64,000 nucleotides of DNA from Coptis chinensis (GCA_015680905.1 CM027380.1:52283001-52347000), one strand, 5' to 3'; positions 44,138 to 57,045 are shown, counted from the stretch's first letter. A program made the numbers and translations. The notes: generated by a model not told the origin, from the letters alone.

Positions 44138-45137
44138 ATGAAGACAGAGTTAGAAATAGTTCCAAGAAAAACAATGGAAGAAGTACAAAAAGTCAATATC
44201 GCTCAGGACAATGAAAGTTGCTTCACTTTTATCAGAACAGAGATGAGTGCAAATATCAGACAAGATTTGGTGGAATTCTTAAGGACAAATAAAGATGTAT
44301 TCGCTTGGTCAAAGGTTGATCTTCCGGGTATCGATCCTCTTATATGTTCTCATAAGCTGAATATGTAATAAGGAGCAATTCCAGTGCATCAGGAGCATAG
44401 GAGGGTCAGGCCGATATATGCAGATGCGGCACAAAATGAAATTCAGAAGATGCTGAAATGTGGAATCATCAAGGAAATCGATAACTCAGAATGGGTAGCA
44501 AATATTGTTGTTGTCCCAAAGAAGAATGGCAAGGCTAGAATCTCTGTGGATTTCACAGATGTTAACAAAGATTGTCCCAAAGATTACTATTCGATACCAA
44601 GAATTGATGAATTGGTTGATCGAACAGCTGGTTTCGAGTTGTTAAGTTTTTGCAATAGGCATTCAGGATATTTTCAAGTGATAATGGCAGTATTGGACCA
44701 ACTGAAAACAACGTTCGTTGTGGAAGGAAGCCTTTATTGTTTCATCAGAATGCCATTTGGTCTAAAAAAATGTTGGAGCAATGTATCAGAGGTTGATTGA
44801 GAAAATGTTTAGACATTTGATCAAACAGATTGTGGAAGTATATATCGACGATATGGTGATAAAATCGAAAAAAGCAGAGGATCATGTTAAAGGCCTCGAT
44901 ACGGTGCTCCGAATATTCAGACAATTCAACATGAAGATTAACCCCGAGAAATGTACTTTTGGTGTAAGTTCAAGGAAATTTCTTGGGTATATAGTCACAA
45001 AAAGTGGTATCGATATTAATCGAGACCAGATTCTAGCTATTCAGCAAATGCCTTCTCCAAGTACTAGGAAGCAGATACAAAAGCTGACGGGAAGAATAGC
45101 AGCTTTGAATAGGTTCATATCAAGAACTTCCAGCTGA
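44138..45137 (+). pseudogene. Reverse transcriptase (D)
   Basis: FLRTNKDVFAWSKVDLPGID, then HQEHRRVRPIYADAAQNEI, WVANIVVVPKKNGKARISVD, FIRMPFGLKK, the catalytic VYIDDMVIKSKKAEDHVKGL and CTFGVSSRKFLGYIVTKSG, ending with KLTGRIAALNRFIS. A standard Tat-lineage RT. Fossil. Confidence 0.87.
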
Positions 45138-45149
45138 TGTAAACCCTTA

Positions 45150-45381
45150 TTCAAGTTGCTGAAAAAGAATACAAAGTTCATATGGGAGGAAGAATGTGAA
45201 AGGGCATTCTCATAATTAAAGAAGTATCTCCAAGAAGTGCCAACTTTGATAAAGCCAGAGGAAGGTGATACTTTATTTTTATATTTAGCAATATCGGATT
45301 TCGCTATTAGTTTAGTACTAGTAAAGGTGGAAAATGGAGTTGAGCGACCTATTTATTTTCAATCCAAAACCATGCTCGAGG
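45150..45381 (+). pseudogene. First RNase H, part before element F (D)
   Basis: KPEEGDTLFLYLAISDFAIS and VENGVERPIYFQSKTM are the first strands of the RT-linked RNase H. The domain is interrupted by F and resumes at 54962. Fossil. Confidence 0.8.
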
Positions 45382-46957
45382 TGACCTTGCCTCTTTTTGT
45401 GTATGTAGATGGTGTATGGTCGTTGAACAAAATAGAAGCGTATCAAAACCTAGTTATCCCTCAATAAGTAAAGAATGAGTAGGGTATCGTTCCACTTTTA
45501 AGTGTATGTTATGTGAAGGATAGGACTAGAATGGGGGTTTAAGGGATTAAAAACTTTGATTGTAGAGATTTTAGATTCTAATGCTAAACTAAACTAAATT
45601 AACTAACCTATTGGGAATTAATAAGAGAAGGAATTCAAGAGATTAGAATCCACTAATACTTTTAATCTATGACCTTCAGCTTCATGGTTGTTCTTACAAG
45701 TAGACTACAATTAGGCAATCAAGCGAGTGTCGATGCCCTCTTGGACGAAACAATGTTAACAATTAACTCTACTTAAGGTTGTTCCTATGTTTATGCTATT
45801 AATATCTTATTTCCTTTTATGTAAGCTCGGGCAGCCATTCAATGTATTACCAAGAGCAACATCAAGGAGTACTTCCCAATAGGGTGGCCATTCAATGAAT
45901 CACCACTTAAGGCAAACACAAAGAATACTTCCCCTAGGCAGCCACTCCCTGAGCTACCCCTTCTAAGGCAACACAAAGAATACTTCCCAAACTCTAAAGA
46001 ACTATACTACTAGAAGAAAAGTAAAGAACACTAGCATGATATTAATATTGCAAAACATAAACCCTATTCTATACTTCCATCCCCTGGTGTGGGCAATGGA
46101 ATTAATAACTAAAAACATAAAGAACTAACCTGATTGAAAAACACCATGAACTAGAAGAAACATTAAACCTTAAGCAATGGCTTCATCTCCTCCCTTAAAA
46201 GAGAAGATTAGCCTTCCATAAAGAAGGAAGAACACGAAGAACGAGAAAAAGAAGAGTCGAAGAACATAAGACTAGAAAGACTAATTTATTAAGACTCAGC
46301 TAGTTAAAACTGAATCTTTTATTATTAATCTCTCTCTGCCTCAAGTTCTGGAGACAAGAATATAAGTGAATTGGCTAATTACATGAGCCACTTAGGTCCT
46401 CTATTTATAGGGTTTAGAATGAGTTCTAGAAGCATTCCAAACCGCCATTTGTTTCCTAATACAAATAGACTTCTTTCAGAGTCCAACTTCGTCTCCAAAA
46501 CTGAGAATGAATTGGCTACAGTGTCGTTTCTTGTGTTTGGACTCACGGTCCATGCGTCTCAGACGCAAGCAATGCGTCTGGACGCGCGATCCATGCGTCC
46601 CAGACGCAGAAGTCTATTTTGTCTCTTCTGCTCTATCCTTCTATCCTCTTTTGCAGGCTTTGGTCTAAGCAATGAATCATTTGGCCTTGGGCTTCCAAAT
46701 AGGCTTTAAAATAGGTCCAAGTCGCATATTTAATAGCTTTAATTCCTTGGCCTTCTCCATGATTGTCCACGGGATTCCCATGTGATCCTTAATGCTCTGA
46801 ATTACTCCGTTTTACCCCCTTTTCTCTAATATTCCACAAAACTCTCTCTTTCACCTGTAGAATCATAAAACATAACTTACAAACACTATTAGTCCACTAA
46901 GAAGGCTAAACAAAAGGCATAATCGAGGGTTAAATTGCACTTTTTGAGAACTTATCA
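45382..46957 (-). repeat. 3' LTR of element F
   Basis: 1576 bp. On the minus strand it starts TGATAAGTTCTC and ends AGGTCA. A near-palindromic cluster lies at 46552-46612. The frame 46371-46709 is open here but lies in the LTR. Confidence 0.88.
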
Positions 46958-48587
46958 CAACTCCCAACTAGCCTTTTGCCAGTCTCTTAGCAAATAAGAT
47001 AAAAAATAGATAAGTGGTCAAAATTACATCCTAATAATAAAAATAAAATCCTAACTCATTTTCGCAGGCATTGCGATTGCATTTACCATATGCAACAAGG
47101 CTTTAAATCTTTAAGTTCCCCAAAAAGGACGAGTTATAGTCTCGTAAGGGTTTTCAGGGTGATATACCCACAAAATCAATCAATAGCATGTTCAAGAATG
47201 ATAGTATTTTTCAGAGAGAGAAATTCCTTACCCACTTAGTGCTTACTCCAACAGACGATCTCCATTGCTAACTATATTGCGGCAAAGACTCATAGATTAT
47301 GATGGAAGATAGTAAAAATTGACAAAATTCTCAATCAAGGCTTATGTGTGTACTTAGTCAATCTCCTATACTCTCCTATCCAAGAAACATAATCCCTAGT
47401 TTACCATAGGTAGATAATCTCGACTTTCAATCCTCACCGGTCATACTCTTAGAAAAGATGGTCTACTATTTTACCACATGTATGTGGGAAAAAGAATAAT
47501 GAATACGAACATCCCACATACTACCTTGAAAAATGGATTTCTGGATGAAATTAGTCTCATTGAAAGAATGTCAATCAAATATGAAGTGTCGGGTCCTTCA
47601 CTTTAGCATCCTCTCACCTATTCTAGACTTCGTACTATACTGTAGTGATAAGTCATGGGTTGTAACTTGGCTTGGGTATTGGTTTATGAAGGAAAGGTAA
47701 AAAGGATTATAACGTTGTTTCTGAAAACACTAAGTGTTTTGCTTCTTTCCTTGGAAGATTTCTTCAAATTCTGTATTGCAGAGAAAATTCTTCCTTTGTC
47801 TTAGCTTTTCCATCCATTCTATTCAACTTTTTTTTTTTTATAGCTCAGTGTTATATCCTTGATTAGTACTGGATATGCTTGTTTTCCACTAGCTTCTTTC
47901 ACTTAGAATAGAATGATGGTCTTCATTGTATCTCTCTGGTATTTCCTTGTAATCTTCTTTTTGTGCTATTATTTTCTCTTTGTGCCTTTCGTATTCTCAG
48001 AAACATATGGGTATGGCTGATAAAGATTTTGGCTATACTTCTTGTCTGGAGTTGGGTAAAGGGTAAAGGGTTTTATGAAAGAAAATGGCTTATTGTAAGG
48101 CTCAAAAGGGTTTAACATGATGGTCCTACTAGGTGGGATAAAGGCTGAATGGGTTCACTACTTGACTTATCAGTATGATACTCTGTTTCGAATAGACTAC
48201 AAGACCTAATGGCTATCTCCCCAGTTGATGTCACTTCGTGATTAACCAAATCAACAAATAATGAGACTATATTACAACGACATAAAAAACTGAAAGATGT
48301 TGAGTCACTAAGACTCGGATTTTTCGTAATAACTCTCCAAAAAATGGGTATAAAGCTCAAGTCTCTCGAGCTAAGTCTAAAAATTCTACTTCCAGTTTAC
48401 TAGTGGTTTAAATCTCTCTTCTAGCAAAAGTACACAAAACTGACCAAGTTTTATGGTGGTGCCTTGATAAAGAATTCTATCAACAAGAACTATGTCTGAG
48501 CATAATAAATAGTCTAAGCGGTAATGAAATCAATAATATCAACTATCTATCAAACTCAACACTCAGCAGTATAGAATATATATCCTA
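46958..48587 (-). other. 3' noncoding region of element F
   Basis: Directly next to the LTR the minus strand reads GGCTAGTTGGGAGTTG, a purine-rich tract suited as plus-strand primer. The remainder resembles the 3' region of B (a GGGTAAAGG...TTTTATGA stretch near 48050-48110). No gene seen; the 48112-48360 frame has no domain. Confidence 0.6.
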
Positions 48588-49082
48588 GACTCATCATTAA
48601 AATTCATTTTTCTCATGCTATTGATATAGAAACAAAAATAATTTTGTTTTTGAAAACTAATTTTTGAAATTCATTTCTCAAGTACACCCTCCCCCTACTT
48701 ATGCATGCATTGACCTCAATGTATAAAGAAGTAAATAAAATGGATGAGAAAAAGGTAGGATATTACCATTAATGCCGAATATCAAGAATTAGTTCAAGAA
48801 ACAAATTTTTTAGGTCTTTTTACGTCAGACTCATCATTAAAATTCATTTTTCTCATGCTACTGATATAGAAACAAAAATATTTTTTTGATTTTTTTTGAA
48901 AACTAATTTTCGAAATTCATTTCTCAAGTACACCCTCCCCCTGCTTATGCATGCATTGACCTCAATGTATAAAGAAGTAAATGAAATGGATGAGAAAAAG
49001 GTAGGATGTTACCATTGATGCCGAATATCAATAGAATTAGTTCAAGAAACAAATCAAATATTTTTAGGTCTTTTTACGTCAG
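48588..49082. repeat. Tandem duplication of about 240 bp (F)
   Basis: GACTCATCATTAAAATTCAT occurs at 48588 and 48828, with close matching through the unit, including a CCTCCCCC word and TATGCATGCATTGACCTCAA. Copy two is slightly longer (to about 49082). Confidence 0.9.
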
Positions 49083-49160
49083 ATCCCCAAGACATAATGT
49101 GAGTCTTTTAAAGTCAGATTCTCAAGACTTTTGAGTCCTTTATAGTCAGATCCTCAAGAC
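49071..49160 (-). repeat. Tripled post-coding motif (F)
   Basis: Three copies (49071-49093, 49102-49129, 49133-49160) of the motif seen in A, B and G; the plus strand reads AGTCTTTTAAAGTCAGATTC and TCAAGAC. They follow directly after the RT-coding part. Confidence 0.6.
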
Positions 49161-50272
49161 TAGTATTCCCACCCACTAGGTTCCAATTTGTAGGAATTCT
49201 TCTGATCTCTCTCAGTATGTGATTGACAAAAGTATACCTTGTACCAACAATTTTCTCTTAATGGCTGTAACCCAGGACCAGTTTCAAAATGGCAATTCTT
49301 ACAGCAACCTACCTTACTTCCTGTAGACATTTTCGCTTGATCTACTAGAATTCCTTCCTTTGAAACATGGTGACCCAACACTATCCCTTCCTTTACCATG
49401 AAGTGGCATTTTTTCCAATTCATAACTAAGTTGGTATCGCAACAGAGTTTAAGGACTAAGGAGAGATGGTGCAGACAATCCTCAAAAGGACATGTGAATG
49501 TGGTATTCTCTTGGTCCTCAGGGTGAATATGGATCTGAAAATATCCTAAGTAACCATCAAGAAAGCAGTAGTAAGCTTGTCCAGCTAATCTTTCTAACAT
49601 CTGATCGATGAAAGGCAATGGAAAATGATCTTTCCTTGATACGCTATTCAACTTCCTATAATCGATGCAACCTCTCCATCCAGTCTGAATCCTGGTTGGA
49701 ATCAACTCATTGTTCTCGTTCTCGATTACTGTGGTTCCGAACTTCTTCGGCACAACTTGAACTGGACTAACCCATTGACTATCAGAAATAGGGTAGATAA
49801 TGCTGGCATCAAGGAGTTTGACGTCCTCTTCTCGAACTACTTCCTTCATCTTCGGATTAAGCCTCCTCTGTGGTTGCTTAGAAGTCTTGGAATCCTCTTC
49901 CAAATGAATCCTATGTTGAACTATCATAAGGCTGATCCCCTTGATATCATCAATTGTCCAACCTATAGCTGACTTGTGTTCCTTTAAAAGTGCTACTAAC
50001 CTGGATTCCTGCTCCTCAGTCAAATCTGATGCAATGACAACTGGGTAGGTTCCCAAATCTCCCAAGAAAACATACTTGAGTGTAGACGACAAAGGCTTCA
50101 ATTCTAGCTTAGGCGGCTCCTTCTTAAGCTCTTTAGATGGTCCATCAGGCATAGGCGATTCAAACTTTTCTTTGAACTTGATGTCATCCATGACAGGTAA
50201 TGAATCCAAAATTGCATTGATTGCCTCAACACTAAGTTCCTCACTGTCTGAGTCTGTCTGAGCTTTCAACAA
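49160..50272 (-). pseudogene. Reverse transcriptase (F)
   Basis: Open for 370 residues. It has SAIGWTIDDIKGISLMIVQH, QRRLNPKMKEVVREEDVKLL, WVSPVQVVPKKFG, the CIDYRKLNSVSRKDHFPLP segment, MLERLAGQAYYCFLDGY and VLGHHVSKEGILVDQAK. These are Athila-lineage motifs, clearly diverged from those of B. Downstream domains are not recognised. Fossil. Confidence 0.85.
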
Positions 50273-50305
50273 CTCGTCAGCAAGATATGAATGAGTCAGA
50301 TAATC

Positions 50306-50776
50306 CTATGCTAACGCTTCAATCATGCACACCTCGTTCACAACACATACCTCCTGTGGTTGCTGTAACATATGGAAAACATTAGTCTCGGCTCTCATAT
50401 TACCAAAGGATAACGTCATATTACCGTTTCGATAGTTGATAAGTGCATTTGCAGTGACCAAGAATGGTCTGCCTATAATGATTGGTATCTGCCTACTAGA
50501 TGTAAGTTTTGTGTCGAATAATATGAAATCAACCGGATAATAGAAATCTTCGATCTTGACTATGACATCTTCAATGATTCCTTTAGGTATCTTTACTGAT
50601 CTATCTGCAAACTGTAAAGTAACATCAATCTGTTTAAGATCCTTCAAGCCTAACTTCTCGTAGACGAAATATGGTAGAAGATTCACACTGGCACCCAAAT
50701 CTAATAAAGCTTGCTCCTCCAAAGAATCTCTAATTCTGCATGTAATAGTTGGACTTCCAGGATCTTTCAGTTTCAC
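50306..50776 (-). pseudogene. Aspartic protease (F)
   Basis: An open frame of 156 residues with the active-site region ALLDLGASVNLLPYFVYEKL, YPVDFILFDTKL, IPIIIGRPFLVTANALIN and NGNMTLSFGNM. Here the active-site triad reads D-L-G. It is the same domain as 23077-23697 of B. Fossil. Confidence 0.85.
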
Positions 50777-52737
50777 AACCGCTAGATTCTATAGGTAAGA
50801 TGAACATCTTTGAGCGATAAAAGCTTCTTTCAGAATGTTGGTCTTCTTCTTCACTAGATCTTTCACGAATTTGGCATATGAGGGAACTTGCTTGATGGTG
50901 GTCATCCTTTCTGGTATTCACTAGTTTTGAAGGAAACGGTGCTGGCGGATTCTTTAATATCGGTTCTCTTCTCTCGGCTTCGGTTCGCTTGGTAACAAAT
51001 AGTGGAGTGACAGGTGGAGTCACTCGTGATGGCTTCTTCTTACTTACTTCCACAGTAGTTCCTTCAACTTCTTTTGCAACAGTTTCTTCAGCAGGTGGCA
51101 CAACACTAGATATATCTGGAATGTTATAACTAGGTGGGTTGGTGGGGACATAAGTTTCCATAGGTTCCGCAGAATCTTTTCCTGGTTCATAGACAATCTT
51201 GTTATCAACTTTCTTGCCTGACCTTAGAGTGGTGACAGCATTAACTTGTTCATGAGTAATCTCCAGGTAATCCACCTGCAGGACACCTCTTCCTTTCGGA
51301 TTTGGCTCCGGCTGGCTTGGTAATGCTCCTTTTGATCTTTCCGTCAAGGCGGCAGCGATTTGCCCTATCTGGCCTTGAATGACACTAAAGTTACTCTCCA
51401 ACTTCTGGGTTCTTTGATTTGTCTGTTTCAGCTCATTGACAATGGTGGTGATAGCTTCTTCCATATGTGGGATAACTGCTTTGCTCAACTGAGGCGTAGG
51501 GGCAATATATCCACCCATAAGATCTACTACTAACTCTCTATTTGTGTTGGCTGGGTATTGCTAGTTTTGGTATGACTGTTGATTTCTGTATGGTTACTGG
51601 CGGTTTTGGAACTGATACTGGATATTCTGGAACTAATTTGACTGATTTTGGAATCCCAGAGGAAAATTCCTCTGATTTGTATTTTGTGGCTTCCAATAAT
51701 TTTGTCCCTGATTGAACTGGTTATTTCTTCCTAAAGAGTTGATACTACATACCTCTGTATTTGTATCCAGATAGTACGAACACTTTTCAGTGGTGTGGCC
51801 TTCATCATAACATAGCTCACAAATGGCATAACAAGGCTTGGATAGCTGAGGTTTAGCTTGGAAATTGTTTGCTTTTGGAGGATTCATGGATAATTGGTCA
51901 AACTTCTTGTTCAGAGTTTCAAGTCATGTTGATAGGCTTTCCATAATTGATAGCATCGCTTGATTTGGGTCTTCTTGAATTTGGTTGCCAAATTGCTTCG
52001 GCACCCCCTCCACTCTAGCTACGTCCTCGTTGCTAGTACTCCATTGTTGAGTGTCTTCAGCTAAATCCTTGAGAAAGTTGTAGGCTTCCTCTCCATCCAA
52101 TTATGTAAACTTACCTTGATGCATTGACTGTATCATCTGCTTGTTCATAGTCGAAAGTCCTCGAAAAGAAAAAAATGAGCCGGTGTGCTTTATCATAACC
52201 ATGATGTGGACATGAGACTAGCAGATTATTGAATTTCTCCGGCTTTGATGATATTCTTCACCACCTTCCCTTTGAAATTGTTGATGGCTTGCTGCATGGC
52301 ATCTATCTTCTGGGGTGGGTAGAACTTGTTCATAAACTTTGTTCTCAACTTCTCCTAGTTGTTGATTGAATTGATCGGCTGTGCAGTTAAACATTCGGAT
52401 TTTTTACCTTCGAAAGTGAGAGTGGAAAAAGAATTAACTTGATACTCTCATCCCCCGATATTTCGGTTCTTGAAAGTTAGAGGATCGATAGAAATTTGTT
52501 CTTGTCAACATAAGGCTGAACATTGTCTGAACCATTGAACTTTGGAAGCATAGAGATTACTGATGCTCTAAGTTCAAACTGGTTAGCTTCTGTCTCTAGA
52601 AAAACAATACTTCTTGGTGGGTCTCCAATGATTAGTGAATAGAAATCACTCAGCTTCTTCTTTTGTTGTGCTTGCATGGGTGGGATAATTTCAGGATTAT
52701 TGGTGTCCAAAACACCTCCATCATTGCGTGCAGCCAT
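50730..52737 (-). pseudogene. Gag and linker (F)
   Basis: The start at 52737 (MAARNDGGVLDTNNPEII) is followed by KKLSDFYSLIIGDPPRSIVF and LPKFNGSDNVQPYVD. The knuckle CELCYDEGHTTEKC lies near 51800. The linker 51518-50730 has a proline-rich stretch (PSRVTPPVTPLFVTKRTEAE) and a helical part (NELKQTNQRTQKLESNFSVI). Fossil with several breaks. Confidence 0.8.
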
Positions 52738-53366
52738 TATTCAATCTCGTCTAGTATTCTTGTGAGTCGGTTGTTAAACCTTGTCCACTGTTGTGTTCTT
52801 ACCGGACGATGATATGGACGACGAGGTATACACTAGAAAATGCTATGCAAAAATGATGAAAAACTATCCTACAATGCTTAAATAATATGCAACTATTCTA
52901 AATTATACTAAAATATAAAACTACTTTCCTTCAACTGGGTTGGGCTTTGCAGCTAGTATCTCGCCCGTTGTCTATAGCTGTCTCTTCTAGGGTTATGGTG
53001 AATCACTTGGATTGCTTAAGTACCACGGCCCACAGACGATAGTCCATTTGTCAAGATTCAGACAAGAAACCCTAGAGTTTGATGTTTCACTGTATTGGCT
53101 TACAACTTCAATTGTTGAAAAGGTCCTAAATACAATTATACTAGAAAGCAATAAAACTAAACTATGATGCAACTATACTAAGAATGAAATAAAAAGAATG
53201 AAGATTCGACTAACCTGGATGGTAGATCTTGTCTTCGAAATGTCATTCAAGCTTCTCTCTTTCTCAAAAGGATGGATGATGCGGCTAAAATTACCTCAAG
53301 ATCCAAACTTCTAATCTTGAAAGAAAACGTTAAACATAAACAACTTAAAACAGCAGCGGCGCCATT
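52738..53366 (-). other. Leader and primer-binding site of element F
   Basis: Noncoding. At 53352-53366 the minus strand reads AATGGCGCCGCTGCT next to the LTR, a tRNA-Asp-type primer site with two differences. None of the GC-rich motifs of A, B and G is present. Confidence 0.65.
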
Positions 53367-54961
53367 TGACCTTGCCTCTTTTTGTATATGTAGATGGTGT
53401 ATGGTCATTGAACAAAATAGAAGCATATCAAAACCTAATTATCCCTCAATAAGTAAAGGATGAGTATAGTATCGTTCCACTTTTAAGTGTATGTTATGTG
53501 AAGGACAGGACTGGAAAAGGGGTTTAAGGGATTAAAAACTATGATTGTAGAGATTTTAGATTCTAATGCTAAACTAAACTAAATTAACTAAACTATTGGG
53601 AATTTATAAGAGAGGGAATTCAAGAGATTAGAATCCACTAATACTTTTAATCTATGACCTTCTACTTCATGGTTGTTCTTACAAGTAGACTACAATTAGG
53701 CAATCGAGCGAGTGTCGATGCCCTCTTGGACGAAACATCGTTAACAATTAACTCTACTTAAGGTTGTTCCTATGTTTATGCTATTAATATCTTCTTTCCT
53801 TTTATGTAAGCTCGGGCAGCCATTCAATGTATTACCAAGAGCAACATCAAGGAGTACTTCCTAATAAGGGGGCCATTCAATGAATCACCACTTAAGGCAA
53901 ACACAAAGAATACTTCCCCTAGGCAGCCACTCCCTGAGCTACCCCTTCTAAGGCAACACAAAGAATACTTCCCAAACTCTAAAGAACTATACTACTAGAA
54001 GAAAAGTAAAGAACACTAGCATGATATTAATATTGCAAAACATAAACCCTATTCTATACTTCCATCCCCTGGTGTGGGCAATGGAACTAATAACTAAAAA
54101 CATAAAGAACTAACCTGATTGAAGAACACCATGAACTAGAAGAATCATTAAACCTTAAGCACTGGCTTTATCTCCTCCCTTGAAGGAGAAGATTAGCCTT
54201 CCATAAAGAAGGAAGAACACGAAGAATGAGAAAAAGAAGAGTCGAAGAACATAAGACTAGAAAGACTAATTTATTAAGACTCAGCTAGTTAAAACCGAAT
54301 CTTTTATTATTAATCTCTCTCTGCCTCAAGTTTTGGAGACAAGAATATAAGTGAATTGGCCAATTACATGAGGCACTTAGGTCAATGAGTTTTAGAAGCA
54401 TTCCAAACCGCCATTTGTTTCCTAATACAAATAGACTTCTTTCAGAGTCCAACTTCGTCTCCAAAACTGAGAAATAATTGGCTACAGTGTCGTTTCATGC
54501 GTCTGGATGCACGATCCATGCATCTTAAATGCAAGCAATGTGTCTGGACATGCGATCCATGTGTCCCAGACACAATCAATGCGTCTGGACGCGCGATCCA
54601 TGCGTCCCAGACGCGGAAGTCTATTTTGTCTCTTCTGCACTATCCTTCTATTCTCTTTTGCGGGTTTTGGTCCAAGCAACAAATCATTTGTCCTTGGTCT
54701 CCAAATAGGCTTTAAAATAGGTCCAAGTCGCATCTTTAATTGCTTCAATTCCTTGGCCTTCTCCATGATTGTCCACGGGATTCCCATGTGATCCTTAATG
54801 CTCCAAATTGCTCCGTTTTACCCCTTTTTCTCTAATATTCCACAAAACTCTCTCTTTCACCTAGAATCATAAAACATAACTTACAAACACTATTAGTCCA
54901 CTAAGATGGCTAAACAAGAGGCATAATCGAGGGTTAAATTATACTTTTTGAGCACTTATCA
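53367..54961 (-). repeat. 5' LTR of element F
   Basis: 1595 bp, the pair of 45382-46957. It has more copies of the near-palindromic unit (54496-54612) and lacks a short stretch present in the other LTR. The frame 54482-54787 is open across this repeat and is not taken as a gene. Confidence 0.88.
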
Positions 54962-55720
54962 CGAGGCTGAAACTCGATATTCTATGCTAGAAAAATATGG
55001 ATTAGCTCTCCTCTATTCTACTCAAAGGTTGAAACCTTATTTCCAATCCCACTCAGTCATTGTCATGACGAATCTTCTGTTAAAGCAAACTTTAGCCAAG
55101 ACAGCCAAGTCGGGAAGAATGGCGAAGTGGTCAGGACTTATTGATGAGTTTGGGATTGAATATAGGAATAGGGTTTCAGAAAAAAGCCAAGTATTGGCAA
55201 ATTTCTTAGCGAATTTTCTTGTTGAAGATGAAAATTGGAGGATTGAAGAATATAACTGCTTAAATTTGCAAGAACCTGATGATGTGATAGATGAAGATGA
55301 TCCATGGGCTGGCACAAATGGGTGGAGAATTTTTGTCGATGGATCATCAGGACAAAAGGGATGTGGTATCGGAGCTGTTCTAATAACCCCTGAAAATCAG
55401 AGATTGGAGTCAGTGGTTACTCTGGGGTTTCACGCATCCAATAACGAAGTAGAATATGAGGCATTGATTACAAGATAGGAAATGGCTAAATCGCTAAATG
55501 TCAAAGAATTATCTGTATTTAGTGATTCGCAATTAGTGGTAAGCCAAATCAATTGAGGATATTCAGCAAAATGCGATAACATGATCGATTATTTGAACTT
55601 CGTTAGATTGGAGCTCAAAAACTTCAGCAAGATTAAATTTTAGCACCTCAATCGAGGAGAAAATAGACATGCAGATACATTAGCATATGTCACAGCTATG
55701 CTTGAAAATACATAAGGGCG
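54962..55720 (+). pseudogene. RNase H regions after element F (D)
   Basis: The first RNase H finishes with YHEAETRYSMLEKYGLALLY and SGRMAKWSGLIDEFGIEYRN. The second begins at WRIFVDGSSGQKGCGIGAVL and continues with LGFHASNNEVEYEAL, then VFSDSQLVVSQIN-like sequence. This dual arrangement places D in the Tat lineage. Fossil. Confidence 0.83.
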
Positions 55721-55778
55721 TCTGTTAGACATTAGTGTTCAGCAAGACCCAAGTATCGATACAAAACATTCAAAGGTT

Positions 55779-57045
55779 ATGGAAGTAGATATGATGGGGG
55801 CGTCATGGTTAAATAGCTATATTTCATTTTTGTCTAAAGGTGAATTACCAAAGGATAAAAATGATGCTAGAAGAGTAAAAGCAGGAGCTGAAAGATATCT
55901 GCTGATTGAGGATGAATTATATCGGAACAATCTTGGAGGACCACATTTGAAATGTATATCAACGGCCGAGGCTAGCCAAATTATTGCGGAGATGCACGAA
56001 AAGGAGTGTGGAAATCATTCAGCAGGGAGATCATTGGCTAACAAGATAGCAAAGGAAGGATACTTCTGGCCACAGATGCGAAGGGATTGTCTTCGATATG
56101 CAAAAAAGTGTATCTAGTGTTAGAAGCATGGGCATGCAATTCATGTTCCAGCAGAGGAGTTGCACTGTGTATCGAACCCATGGTCGTTTGCTTTATGGGG
56201 GATGGACATTGTGGGACCACTAATACCTGGGAGAGGTAAGAAAAGGTTCATGCTTGCTATGACTGACTACTATACTAAATGGGTAGAGGCTATAGCTTTG
56301 CAACATATCAAAGAACAAGATATTATCATCTTTCTGTTTGAAAGAGTGGTGTGTCGATACGGTCTACCATATGCCATCATATCGGATAATGGTCCTCAAT
56401 TCATTGGAGGCAAGGTGAAAGATTTCCTAGAATCATATAAGATTAAGCACTTCACATCGGCACCTTATTATGCTCAGGGAAATGGGCAAGCTGAAGCGAC
56501 AAATAAGACTATTATGGATAATATCAAAAAGAAACTAGAGGACAAGAAAGGCTTATGGGTCGACGAGCTAAACAGTGTGCTATGGGCATACTAAACAACT
56601 CTAAGAGTAGCTACAGGAGAGTCGCCATTTACTCTGGCTTATGGTATGGAAGCAATTACTCCAACCGAGATGGTGGTATCGACATCCAGAACAATGCTTA
56701 TAGAAAAAGGGCTGAATGACCAAGGGATGCATGCAGAGGTCCTAAACTTGGAAGAAAAAAGAGAACAAGCAAGAATAAAGCTTGATTGTTATCACAGACA
56801 ACTCAGAAAAGCATTCAATAAAAAAGTCAGAGAAAGAAGTTTCCAAGAAGGCAACCTAGTGCTGAAAGAGGTCACTCAAGCGACAAAAAAGAAGGGAGCT
56901 GGAAAGTTATCGGCAAACTGGGAAGGCCCTTACATTATCCATAAGGTTGGAATAAATGGGGCATATATATTATTTGAAGAATGCTGATGAGGAGTTACTA
57001 CCAAAACCTCAGAATGTCAATAATCTGAAGGTATTTTATCAATAA
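55779..57045 (+). pseudogene. Integrase (D)
   Basis: Zinc-binding region at 55779-56117 (MHEKECGNHSAGRSLANKIA, FWPQMRRDCLRYAKKC). The core at 56160-56594 carries the catalytic Asp, Asp and Glu in GMDIVGPL, IISDNGPQF and NGQAEATNK. The C-terminal part at 56646-56987 has LDCYHRQLRKAFNKKVRERS and KLSANWEGPYIIHKVG. It matches both parts of integrase in C. Fossil. Confidence 0.88.

Larger units (their letters stand above)
45382..54961 (-). mobile_element. Element F: Athila-like LTR element nested in D
   Basis: LTRs at 53367-54961 (5') and 45382-46957 (3') with a perfect 5-bp duplication CGAGG (45377-45381 and 54962-54966). Parts recognised in element sense: LTR, primer site, gag with CCHC knuckle, protease, RT, post-coding motif, duplicated 3' region, polypurine-like tract, LTR. 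RNase H, integrase and ORF3 are not recognised, so it is not autonomous. It lacks the GC-rich motif of A, B and G and has different LTRs, so it is another subfamily. LTR divergence is about 4% by eye. Broken. Confidence 0.88.

Noticed and set aside
46371-46709. 112-codon plus-strand frame
   Set aside because: It lies wholly inside the 3' LTR of F, and the copy in the other LTR is not open in the same way.
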